Source of the DNA: Saprospiraceae bacterium
GTDB taxonomy: Bacteria > Bacteroidota > Bacteroidia > Chitinophagales > Saprospiraceae
Reading direction: 5' to 3'
DNA length: 40,214 bases
Assembly (NCBI GenBank): GCA_027488855.1
Contig: JAIYAV010000108.1
Location: forward strand, 1 to 40,214
The notes under the pieces are model-generated. The model worked only from the letters and a program-made list of their open reading frames with translations. It did no database searches and was not told where the DNA came from. Shown in pieces: positions 23,893 through 31,397 of the stretch (its first letter is position 1; each line of letters starts with the position of its first letter). Both the position numbers and the translations under genes were made by a program.

Positions 23893-24851
23893 ATTATTCT
23901 AGCCATAATCTTAGGACAAATTTGCAGGAATGGAAGAATCGGTTATACCGCGCAAACCATAATCAGCTTGGCCATCAACTGAAATACTTTTTCGACAATA
24001 TCCAAAACAATAGGCAAGTTCATGCTTTGATTGAATCAGTAATAAATAAATTTCAATACAATGAAGATGATTTAGAAAGGTTCATGAAGTCACGTCGGCT
24101 TATTGATGATCATAAATTCCATTCCTTTGAAGACCAAGCTGCATTTTGCTACCAATTTTTGCAATATTTATTTCATAAAGGCCTAAAGTCATATGATCTC
24201 CATCATTACGCACTTACCTCAGCAAATGGTTTTGATGGAAGAAAATCTGCAATAATTGAAGATTACATCTCCCCAATTATCTATTATCTACACGACAAGC
24301 TAGATAGAACCAATTCTATAATTTTCTTATTAGAAAAATATAAAAAGCGAACAGAATGGTTTACCAAAAAAACGCTGTTTAACGCTTATAAAAGTGTAGA
24401 AAAAAATTACGAACAGCTACTGGAGGATGATTTAAGGATGTTTTTATTTGACCAAGGTATAGATTATCCTTTTTCCACTCCTTTATCTACGTCCGGCAGG
24501 GCTGACATTATCGGGGAAATAGAGACAGACGACCCTTTAATCATTGAAATAAAAATCTTTGACCGAGCAAAAAAATATGGTAAAGACCGCATAAAAGAAG
24601 GATTTACACAAGTTGTTAAGTATGCTAATGACTACAATAAGGATGTAGGTTATTTGGTCATATTTAACATGGATGAGGTCGAGATAAACTTTAAAAGTTC
24701 AGATTCTGAAAAAGTGTTTCCCCCTTCAATAATTTTCAATGGCAAAACTTTTTACTTTGTTGTTGTAAATTGTGCACTTATTGAATCTGCAAGTAAGCTT
24801 GGCACTTTAAAAGAAATTGAAATTACCATGGATGAACTGACTCGAAAATAG
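23889..24851 (+). CDS. PD-(D/E)XK nuclease-like protein
   Basis: A 320-residue protein. The N-terminal 170 residues are helical and unassigned. The C-terminal part (about 180-310) has the nuclease-core pattern: an early acidic helix EDDLRMFLFDQG, Asp206 in GRADIIG, Glu220-Ile-Lys222 in PLIIEIKIFD, and Gln241 in FTQVVKYANDY as the usual motif IV. It should be a metal-dependent DNase or RNase; I do not recognise a named family. It is coupled to the zinc-ribbon gene, AT-rich, and followed by a palindromic element. A standalone defence or mobile-element nuclease is possible but unproven. Confidence 0.75.
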   Translation: MNYSSHNLRTNLQEWKNRLYRANHNQLGHQLKYFFDNIQNNRQVHALIESVINKFQYNEDDLERFMKSRRLIDDHKFHSFEDQAAFCYQFLQYLFHKGLKSYDLHHYALTSANGFDGRKSAIIEDYISPIIYYLHDKLDRTNSIIFLLEKYKKRTEWFTKKTLFNAYKSVEKNYEQLLEDDLRMFLFDQGIDYPFSTPLSTSGRADIIGEIETDDPLIIEIKIFDRAKKYGKDRIKEGFTQVVKYANDYNKDVGYLVIFNMDEVEINFKSSDSEKVFPPSIIFNGKTFYFVVVNCALIESASKLGTLKEIEITMDELTRK

Positions 24852-24889
24852 CAAGTCATTGACTTTAATTCTACTTTGAGCAAGAGTTA

Positions 24890-25067
24890 AGCCCTGTTAA
24901 GGGCGTGATGTGGGTAGTAAATAGTGGTGTCGGGAGTTTCCAAAGTCCCGTAGGGACGCAATGTGGGTATCCCATATCCGTTAATATACCCACATCACGT
25001 CCCTACGGGACTCTGAAAAAAATCGGGGACATTATTTACTACCCAAATCACGCCCCTATCGGGGCTC
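24890..25067. repeat. Nested palindrome of about 155 bp after the nuclease cassette
   Basis: GGGCGTGAT (24901-24909) pairs with ATCACGCCC (25047-25055), TGGGTAGTAAATA (24911-24923) with TATTTACTACCCA (25033-25045), AGTCCCGTAGGGACG (24944-24958) with its complement at 24998-25012, and ATGTGGGTAT (24961-24970) with ATACCCACAT (24986-24995). Each outer end carries a further small hairpin: GCCCTGTTAAGGGC at 24891-24904 and GCCCCTATCGGGGC at 25053-25066. No transposase or coding frame is seen. It is probably a non-autonomous mobile or REP-like element, and may also end transcription of both the nuclease gene and coaE. Confidence 0.8.
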
Positions 25068-25133
25068 CTGTTGCGCAAAAAAGAGAACCTATCAACCCTG
25101 CTTTCAGGGGTTCTAAGGGCCAAAACACGAACT

Positions 25134-25721
25134 TCAAAGACTCCTTATTGCCTTGTGAATACTCATCACCTGCGGAATCAGCGCTTGCTCCCCATCGTTG
25201 TACACCACAAAATCAGCCAAGTTGACCTTCTCCGCTTCCGGCATTTGTTTGGAGATGCGGGCTTCGATCTCTTCCCGTTTGGCACCGTCGCGAGCCATTA
25301 CTCGTTCGATGCGCAATTCGAGCGGCGCAGTGACTACGATGATTTTGTCCAAACTGCGATAGGAGCCACTTTCATACAGCAAGGCGGCTTCCTTGAGCGT
25401 ATAAGCCACATTGTGTTGAGCAGCTTGCCACTCAAAGCCATCCCGGCCTACGGCAGGGTGAACCAAGGCATTGAGTTGAGCGAGTTTGTCCTTGTCGTTG
25501 AAGGCCACTTGGGCGATATGGGCCCGATTGAGCACCTGGGGCTCCAGATAGGCTTCCGGGCCAAATAGTTCAATGATTCCGGCAATCAGCGCGGAATCAT
25601 GGCTCATCAGGTATTTGGCCCGATCATCTGCATAATAAATGGGGATACCCAGGGTTTCAAAAATTTTACAAACGGTGGTTTTGCCGCTGCCAATGCCGCC
25701 GGTAATGCCAAGGTGTTCCAT
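25134..25721 (-). CDS. coaE: Dephospho-CoA kinase
   Basis: A 195-residue enzyme of the last step of coenzyme A synthesis, phosphorylating dephospho-CoA at the 3' hydroxyl with ATP. The N-terminus is diagnostic: LGITGGIGSGKTTV with the P-loop, then IPIYYADDRAKYLM. The lid/RI pattern RIERVMARDG and the C-terminal ADFVVYNDGEQALIPQV are typical. The length is normal. It is the downstream gene of a pair with the Uma2 gene (8-base gap). Confidence 0.93.
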   Translation of the reverse strand: MEHLGITGGIGSGKTTVCKIFETLGIPIYYADDRAKYLMSHDSALIAGIIELFGPEAYLEPQVLNRAHIAQVAFNDKDKLAQLNALVHPAVGRDGFEWQAAQHNVAYTLKEAALLYESGSYRSLDKIIVVTAPLELRIERVMARDGAKREEIEARISKQMPEAEKVNLADFVVYNDGEQALIPQVMSIHKAIRSL

Positions 25722-25729
25722 GGTGAAGG

Positions 25730-26200
25730 TTAAGCAAAGACTTGATCTAAAGGTAGGTTGATATCCAAGATGCTGTCCGTCAAGACTTCATTTTTCCGAA
25801 AAATCTGATAGTTGTCTGGTGTTGAAAACACGTAGATGTTACCCAAGGTAGGCAAAACCAACCAGCAGGATTTTACGCCGTGCTCAAAATACTTATCAGC
25901 TTTCAGCACCAGCTCACTGAAGCTTTGGGAAGGTGAAATGATTTCAATAACGCCTAAGGGTGCTTCGGTGACCACCGTGACATCATTCTTGAGATTTATA
26001 CTTTTTTTCGGCAAAAAAGAAAGATCGGGTACAGAAGGCCAGTCCGTCAAATCGAGGCTCAATTCTGAAGCAATGCTGTATTTTTGGCGATATGCCGCCA
26101 ATTCCATGATCAGGTTAGACTGAATTAGGCTGTGATTCAATGAGGGCATAGGTTTATTCCTTTCAATTTCGTATTCGGACAATGCTACCTCGGGTGTCAT
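25730..26200 (-). CDS. Uma2-family (DUF820) restriction-endonuclease-like protein
   Basis: A 156-residue protein from the ATG at 26200 (a TTG at 26245 would add 15 residues). The Uma2 pattern is clear: NHSLIQSNLIMELAAY near the N-terminus, the acidic VPDLSFLP (PD motif), and VIEIISPSQS followed by KADKYFEHGVKSCWLV. The fold is that of PD-(D/E)XK nucleases, but the usual ExK Lys is replaced in this family and activity is unproven. Family members occur in large numbers in cyanobacteria and Saprospiria. It lies 8 bases before coaE. Confidence 0.85.
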   Translation of the reverse strand: MTPEVALSEYEIERNKPMPSLNHSLIQSNLIMELAAYRQKYSIASELSLDLTDWPSVPDLSFLPKKSINLKNDVTVVTEAPLGVIEIISPSQSFSELVLKADKYFEHGVKSCWLVLPTLGNIYVFSTPDNYQIFRKNEVLTDSILDINLPLDQVFA

Positions 26201-26233
26201 AATTTTTTCTTTTATCCAAAAATAGACTTTTTT

Positions 26234-26263
26234 TTTGATTGTCAAAATAATTTTTCAACTTTG
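26234..26263 (+). promoter_or_regulatory. Candidate promoter for the NUC1 endonuclease gene
   Basis: TTTG (26234-26237), an 18-base spacer and CAACTTTG (26256-26263) match the Bacteroidota consensus TTTG-N17-23-TAnnTTTG at 11 of 12 defined-or-free positions (one mismatch in the -7 box). The start codon is 48 bases downstream. The tract lies in the divergent gap with the Uma2 gene. Confidence 0.4.
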
Positions 26264-26311
26264 TTTTAAATTTAAGAATAACACTCAATTCAAAACAAGA
26301 TATTTGCTCTT

Positions 26312-27235
26312 ATGGCCAATTACAGCTCAAAAAGCCCGAAAGGGAATACCGCAGTACGGGTCGGTTTGTTTGCCGCCATCGTTACTGGGCTAATCGCAGT
26401 GTACAATTTTTTCACCGAACCGGGAAACACAGCTATTTTTCCTGAACCCAAAACCGAAGAAGTTGTAAGGCCAAAGCCGGAGCGCCCCGAGGTCGAGGTG
26501 GATGAGGATCTTGACTTCTTGCCTACTTCAACTACCGGAGCTGTTGTACAACACAAATATTACACCCTCTCCTACAACGAACGCCACGAACAAGCAGAAT
26601 GGGTCGCCTACGTACTCACCCGGGAACGCCTGCAAATGGAATGGCAAGATCGCCCTGATCTATTTGAAGCAGACCCTAAAGTGCGCAGTGGCTCGGCTAG
26701 CCTAAGCGATTATCGCGGCTCCGGGTACGACCGCGGGCACCTGGTACCAGCAGCAGACATGGCTTTCAACACCACGGCAATCACCGAAACCTTTTACCTC
26801 AGCAACATCAGTCCACAAGCCCGTGACTTTAATCGGGGCATTTGGAAGGAACTGGAAGAATTGACCCGCGATTGGGCAATCAAGTTCAAAAAACTCTACG
26901 TTGTCACCGGGCCAATCCTGAAAGATGGCGGAAAAGGGAAAATTGGCAATAATGAAGTGACTGTTCCTAGCGCATTTTACAAAGTTTTGCTAGATTTATC
27001 CGATCCAGATCAAAAAGCAATTGCGTTTATCGTTCCCAATGAAGTGAGTTATGATCCCCTGTTCAAATACGCCGTTAGTGTTGACGAGGTAGAAAAACAA
27101 ACGGGCATCAATTTTTTCCCGGAACTCATGACTCGTGAATTGGAGCGCGAACTGGAAGTTAATTTCAACCGCGACTTTTGGCCGTTTAGCAAAAAAAAGT
27201 TTGATTTGCGGGTGAATAAGTGGAATAAAGAATAA
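26312..27235 (+). CDS. DNA/RNA non-specific endonuclease (NUC1 type), membrane-anchored
   Basis: A 307-residue protein. A single N-terminal membrane helix (about 15-33) is followed by a Pro/Glu-rich linker (about 40-70) and a beta-beta-alpha-Me nuclease domain (PF01223). The active site DRGHLVPAADM starts at 140 (catalytic His143), and the downstream NISPQARDFNRGIWKELE supplies the metal-binding Asn and Glu (Asn174, Glu180). It is likely exported to the periplasm, where it degrades nucleic acid. It lies nine bases before the HerA-like gene and is probably co-transcribed with it. Confidence 0.9.
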   Translation: MANYSSKSPKGNTAVRVGLFAAIVTGLIAVYNFFTEPGNTAIFPEPKTEEVVRPKPERPEVEVDEDLDFLPTSTTGAVVQHKYYTLSYNERHEQAEWVAYVLTRERLQMEWQDRPDLFEADPKVRSGSASLSDYRGSGYDRGHLVPAADMAFNTTAITETFYLSNISPQARDFNRGIWKELEELTRDWAIKFKKLYVVTGPILKDGGKGKIGNNEVTVPSAFYKVLLDLSDPDQKAIAFIVPNEVSYDPLFKYAVSVDEVEKQTGINFFPELMTRELERELEVNFNRDFWPFSKKKFDLRVNKWNKE

Positions 27236-27243
27236 TCAGGTTT

Positions 27244-28797
27244 ATGTCGAAGAAAGAAAAATTCATTGAAGAAGTTACCCAGGGCTATACCTTCAAAGGG
27301 GCTTCGATCGCATTGGGTGGAGCGGTATTGGATGGGGAATCCATTCCAGGCTTGACCATCAGTGCTCCTTTGCGCATGTTCAACCGCCATGGCTTGATCA
27401 GTGGAGCGACGGGTACGGGTAAAACCAAAAGTTTGCAGGTACTGGCCGAGCAACTTTCCGAACATGGCGTTCCGGTACTTTTGATGGACATCAAGGGCGA
27501 CCTCAGTGGGATTGCCATGCCGGGTGAAGTGAATCCAAAGATTGAAGACCGGCATAAAAAAATCGGCATCCCTTTCAAAACGGAGGGCAACCCGGTAGAA
27601 TTATTCACCCTCTCAAAGGAAAAAGGGGCGCGTTTGCGGGCTACTGTAACCGAATTCGGTCCCGTTTTGTTTTCGCGCCTGATGGACATGTCGGATGCAC
27701 AATCGGGCATCCTGTCGGTGATTTTTCAATACTGCGATGACAAAAACATTCCCCTGCTCGATCTGGAAGACTTGCGCAAAGTCATCCAGTGGATTACGGG
27801 AGAAGGCAAAGCGGAAATTGAGGAACGTTACGGCACCATGAACTCCGTTTCAGCCGGGAACATCCTGCGCAAAGTGGTGGAACTAGAGCAACAAAAAGCC
27901 GATGTGTTTTTTGGTGAGCCCTCTTTTGAGGTAGACGACCTTTGCCGCAAAGATGCCAATGGCCACGGAGCGGTCAACATTGTCCGTTTGACGGATATTC
28001 AGGATCGGCCCAAGCTGTTTTCCACCTTCATGATCCAATTGTTGGCAGAAATCTACAGCACCTTCCCGGAAAAAGGCGACCCAGAAAAACCAGAGTTGGT
28101 GATCTTCATCGACGAAGCGCACCTGGTGTTCAATGAGGCACCCGATGCTTTGTTGGACCAAATCGAAGTGATCATCAAGCTGATTCGTTCCAAAGGGGTT
28201 GGCGTGTTTTTCGTTACCCAAAACCCAATTGATGTGCCAGACATCGTACTGAGCCAGTTGGGGTTAAAAATCCAGCACTCTCTACGCGCCTTTACGGCCA
28301 AAGACCGCAAAGCCATCAAACTAGCGGCAGAAAACTTCCCGATCAGCGAATACTACCAGGTGGACGAGGTGCTCACGCAATTGGGCACCGGGGAAGCATT
28401 GGTAACCGTACTCAATGACAAGGGTATCCCCACTCCCCTAGCCTACACCCTCATGCGCGCACCACAATCGCGGATGGATGTGCTGACGGATGGTGAAATT
28501 GACCGCATTGTGATGCGTTCTTCCTTGGTAGCCAAATACGATGAGGTGAACGATCGCGAAAGCGCAGCGGAGATTTTGCAACGCAAAATGGATGCAGTAC
28601 GCGATGAGGAAGTTCAGGCGGAACGCCGAGAAGAACTGGAAAAAGCCAGCAAGGTATCCAGCCGTACCAAACGGGGTGAACGCAGTTTTGTGGAGGATAT
28701 CCTGCGGAGCCCAACGACCAAGCAAATTGCCGGGACTTTGACCCGGGAATTGACAAGGGGATTGTTGTCGGTTTTAGGGTTCAAAAAAAGGCGATAA
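27244..28797 (+). CDS. HerA-like ATPase (DUF853/YjgR family)
   Basis: A 517-residue FtsK/HerA superfamily ATPase. It has Walker A GATGTGKT (54-61), Walker B with VIFIDEAHLVF (about 282-292), and TQNPIDVPDIVLSQLG followed by RAFTAKDRKAIK typical of the YjgR branch. The C-terminal 80 residues are charged and coiled, ending in basic FKKRR. HerA relatives pump DNA with NurA or act in defence systems, but this branch is a common housekeeping ATPase of unknown role. It overlaps no partner; the preceding nuclease is exported and so is an unlikely partner. The stop is in a GGCGATAA word repeated at the start of repeat copy C. Confidence 0.88.
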   Translation: MSKKEKFIEEVTQGYTFKGASIALGGAVLDGESIPGLTISAPLRMFNRHGLISGATGTGKTKSLQVLAEQLSEHGVPVLLMDIKGDLSGIAMPGEVNPKIEDRHKKIGIPFKTEGNPVELFTLSKEKGARLRATVTEFGPVLFSRLMDMSDAQSGILSVIFQYCDDKNIPLLDLEDLRKVIQWITGEGKAEIEERYGTMNSVSAGNILRKVVELEQQKADVFFGEPSFEVDDLCRKDANGHGAVNIVRLTDIQDRPKLFSTFMIQLLAEIYSTFPEKGDPEKPELVIFIDEAHLVFNEAPDALLDQIEVIIKLIRSKGVGVFFVTQNPIDVPDIVLSQLGLKIQHSLRAFTAKDRKAIKLAAENFPISEYYQVDEVLTQLGTGEALVTVLNDKGIPTPLAYTLMRAPQSRMDVLTDGEIDRIVMRSSLVAKYDEVNDRESAAEILQRKMDAVRDEEVQAERREELEKASKVSSRTKRGERSFVEDILRSPTTKQIAGTLTRELTRGLLSVLGFKKRR

Positions 28798-28810
28798 ATG
28801 ATCAACCTAA

Positions 28811-28853
28811 GGGGCGATAAAAGATAAGTGATCATTTTGCCCCACTACTAAGG
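28811..28853. repeat. Short form of the structured intergenic repeat, copy C
   Basis: GGGGCGATAAAAGATAAGTG joined directly to ATCATTTTGCCCCACTACTAAGG keeps both ends of copies A and B but lacks the inner hairpin. A second partial end, GGCGATAAATGATCA (28790-28804), precedes it and can pair with TGATCATTTTGCC. It may be a deletion derivative or an unexpanded ancestor. Confidence 0.65.
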
Positions 28854-28857
28854 AATG

Positions 28858-28883
28858 AAAAAGGGGCTCAAGGGTCCCTTTTT
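28858..28883. terminator. Bidirectional terminator between the HerA-like and MFS genes
   Basis: AAAAAGGGG (28858-28866) pairs with TCCCTTTTT (28875-28883) across an 8-base loop, giving a G/C-rich core with A and T tracts on the two sides. This is suitable for ending both convergent transcripts. Confidence 0.65.
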
Positions 28884-28910
28884 CGTTTCTACCATCAGTA
28901 CCAAAACATT

Positions 28911-30134
28911 TTACTCTTCTACAAAATCCAAATCTTTTCCATAAGTTTCTTCCATAAACCAGGCGGCAGCAATCGCAAACAAAAATAAGATTGCACCCGT
29001 TAGCCAAGCCCCTGTAATATAATTGCCTGTACTGCTGCGCAAGCCCTTAAACATCCAGATAATCAAAGGCAAAGCCCCTCGCACCATGTTGGGAATGCTA
29101 ATGGCGGCAGAAGCCCGCAGGTTGGTACCAAACTGTTCTACGCCCATGGTGATGTACACCACGTTGAATCCGGCACCAAAACCCATTCCCCAACACAGGG
29201 CATAAAAAATACTGGAGCTGTTGCCATTTTGCAGGAAATAAAGCGTGCAAAATATCAGCGTTATGCCCACAAAAATGAAGTAGGTTTTTTTGCGGCTTTT
29301 TAACCGTTCGCTCAACCAGCCCACCGAAAAATCACCCAAGGCGACACCTAAATACAAACTAACAATCGCCGTGGCTGGGTCAACCCCACTGATGTTGAAG
29401 GCTTGTCCAAATTGATCAGCAAAAGTCACCAACACCCCAATGATGTACCATACCGGTAAGCCAATGAGTACACATTGCAGGTATTTGATGAAGCGTTTTT
29501 TGTTGGTAAAAAACATCAAAAAATTCCCCCGCTGCGCAGTGCTTTGTTTGACCTGGTGGAACAAACTACTTTCTCGCACACTCACTCGCATGAGCAAGAG
29601 CCCAATTCCTAAAACACCACCAATGAAATAACAGGTGCGCCAATCAAAATAGCGGCTCAATAGAAAGGCAAAAACCACCCCAAAAATGCCAAACCCGGCA
29701 ATAAAGCCAGTGGCCATACTGCGTTTTTCTTTGGGTAATAATTCACTTACGAGGGTCACTCCGGCTCCCAATTCTCCAGCCAGTCCTACCCCGGCAATGA
29801 AGCGCAAGATGGCGTATTGCTCCACATTCACCACCATCCCATTGAGGATATTGGCAATGGAATACAGTAAGATGGAACCAAATAGCACACTCAAACGCCC
29901 TTTTTTGTCGCCGATGATGCCAAATAAAATACCGCCCAGTAACAAACCAATCATTTGCATACTGAGGATGAATTCCCCCTGAATCAACACCTGCTCGGGG
30001 CTGAGACCCAAATCGGCCAAGCTAGGTTTGCGGATAATGGCAAACAACAACAAATCGTAAACATCCACAAAAAAGCCGAGGGCGCTGACAATAACGGCAA
30101 GTTGAAAAATGCTGTTGGTGTTTTTAGACATCAT
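28911..30134 (-). CDS. MFS transporter, metabolite:proton symporter-like
   Basis: A 407-residue integral membrane protein with 12 predicted helices. The MFS motif A is GIIGDKKGRLSVLFGS between helices 2 and 3, and helix 4 has RFIAGVGLAGELGAG with EllPKEKR after it, the pattern of the sugar porter/metabolite:H+ symporter branch. It would import a small metabolite with protons; the substrate is unknown. It is monocistronic on the minus strand, between a bidirectional terminator and a 158-base palindrome. Confidence 0.87.
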   Translation of the reverse strand: MMSKNTNSIFQLAVIVSALGFFVDVYDLLLFAIIRKPSLADLGLSPEQVLIQGEFILSMQMIGLLLGGILFGIIGDKKGRLSVLFGSILLYSIANILNGMVVNVEQYAILRFIAGVGLAGELGAGVTLVSELLPKEKRSMATGFIAGFGIFGVVFAFLLSRYFDWRTCYFIGGVLGIGLLLMRVSVRESSLFHQVKQSTAQRGNFLMFFTNKKRFIKYLQCVLIGLPVWYIIGVLVTFADQFGQAFNISGVDPATAIVSLYLGVALGDFSVGWLSERLKSRKKTYFIFVGITLIFCTLYFLQNGNSSSIFYALCWGMGFGAGFNVVYITMGVEQFGTNLRASAAISIPNMVRGALPLIIWMFKGLRSSTGNYITGAWLTGAILFLFAIAAAWFMEETYGKDLDFVEE

Positions 30135-30247
30135 TTGGCGGTTAAAAGCTGTTTTAGGTGCTGACTTTTTTAAAGTAGGACAAGATAAGGAACCTTATCA
30201 CAATGTTTCGTACCTACATCACAACTTTTGTGGCGTTGCTGTGCCTA

Positions 30248-30405
30248 AGGGACGGAAATAAAATAAAGTTACAATCTGCCTGACTCTTTTTCGATTTTGC
30301 TGCGTTACTCCTCAGTTGCATAGACTTGCTATGCGCCTTCGTCGTGCCTTGCCAAATCAAAAAATAGCCAAGGCAACTTTGTAACTTTATTTCATTTCCG
30401 TCCCT
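30248..30405. repeat. MITE-like palindrome with 27-bp terminal inverted repeats
   Basis: AGGGACGGAAAT... (30248-30274) is matched at 26 of 27 positions by 30379-30405. The interior folds further: TGCCT/AGGCA, GATTT/AAATC with T/A runs, and a tip hairpin GCATAG-ACTTG-CTATGC (30318-30334). The whole 158 bases can form one long imperfect hairpin. No coding frame and no clear target-site duplication were seen. It occupies most of the 430-base gap between the divergent MFS and FISUMP genes; the rest of this gap shows nothing else I can support. Confidence 0.8.
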
Positions 30406-30564
30406 GATTGAAAAAATTTAAAAAAAATTTCAGCATCCTGGAACGCTGTACCTCGCAAAAAACACTTTCATTTGTACAATGCGCAGTTGTGTTAACTGAC
30501 ACGTAAAACCCAAAGCGGAAACCCGATGCCGCAGTCAAGTAGGGAAAAAAATTAGTCCGCTTTT

Positions 30565-31302
30565 ATGAAAAATCCGATTGGAGGAAATTTATTGAGCTTT
30601 GTTTTTGCCTCAACCTTATTGATTGCCAGCTCTTGTAAAAAAGAAGAGGGCACAAAACCCGTTGAAAATGCAGGTAAAAGTACTGCCGTATTTAATCCAA
30701 CGCTTACTTATGGCAGCGTTTCAGACCACCAGGGAAACGTGTACAAAACCATCAAAATTGGCACCCAAACCTGGATGGCTGAAAATTTGCGCAGCACCCA
30801 CTACCGCAATGGAGACCCGATTCCCAATGTAAAAAGCGCTGCGGATTGGATCAAACTAACCAGCGGAGGCTATTGCACCTACGGTAATTCTAATAATTCG
30901 GACAGCATTGCCACCTTTGGCAACTTGTACAATTGGTATGTGGTTGCCGATAGTCGCAAGGTTTGTCCCTTTGGTTGGCACGTGCCCAGCAAAGCAGAAG
31001 CCCAAACTTTAATGGCCTTTTTAGGTCAAAATACAGCTGGAACACAACTGAAGGAAGTGGGGGCCAAATGGAATAACAATACCGGAGGTACCAATAGCAG
31101 CGGTTTTACTGCCTTACCAACAGGAGCGCGCCGTAGCGACACCGGAGCATTCTCCAACCTGGGTGGATTAACTGGCTGGTGGACTGCTACCGAAAAAGAC
31201 GCCACCACTGCATGGTTTCGCGATTTGGGCAATTACACTACTTCTTTTGAGGGGGCAAACCCCAAGCAATTAGGATATTGTATTCGTTGTTTGCAAGATT
31301 AA
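30565..31302 (+). CDS. FISUMP-domain lipoprotein
   Basis: A 245-residue protein with a lipoprotein signal ending IASSC (Cys24). The body is a single FISUMP domain (Fibrobacter succinogenes major paralogous domain): QGNVYKTIKIGTQTWMAENL, the FGNLYNWYV core, VCPFGWHVPSKAEA and the closing GYCIRCLQD. The fold is C-type-lectin-like and surface-exposed; the function is unknown, perhaps adhesion or substrate binding. Cysteines in the domain suggest disulfides. A strong terminator follows the gene. Confidence 0.88.
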   Translation: MKNPIGGNLLSFVFASTLLIASSCKKEEGTKPVENAGKSTAVFNPTLTYGSVSDHQGNVYKTIKIGTQTWMAENLRSTHYRNGDPIPNVKSAADWIKLTSGGYCTYGNSNNSDSIATFGNLYNWYVVADSRKVCPFGWHVPSKAEAQTLMAFLGQNTAGTQLKEVGAKWNNNTGGTNSSGFTALPTGARRSDTGAFSNLGGLTGWWTATEKDATTAWFRDLGNYTTSFEGANPKQLGYCIRCLQD

Positions 31303-31341
31303 TGTTGCTACACAATAGTTGAGTAGTTGGTTTTGAATCTG

Positions 31342-31380
31342 AAGCCACCATAGTGTTGAAAAACTATGGTGGCTTTTTAG
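31342..31380. terminator. Strong bidirectional terminator
   Basis: A perfect 13-bp stem AAGCCACCATAGT / ACTATGGTGGCTT (31342-31354 and 31363-31375) with an 8-base loop and TTTTAG after it. It lies between the FISUMP gene and the convergent acyl-AMP ligase/reductase gene. Confidence 0.85.
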
Positions 31381-31397
31381 TTTACGTTTACTAAACT

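Noticed and set aside
27244-28797. HerA-NurA type defence unit formed with the upstream nuclease
   Set aside because: The upstream enzyme is a membrane-anchored exported NUC1-type nuclease, not NurA, and the ATPase belongs to the common YjgR branch.
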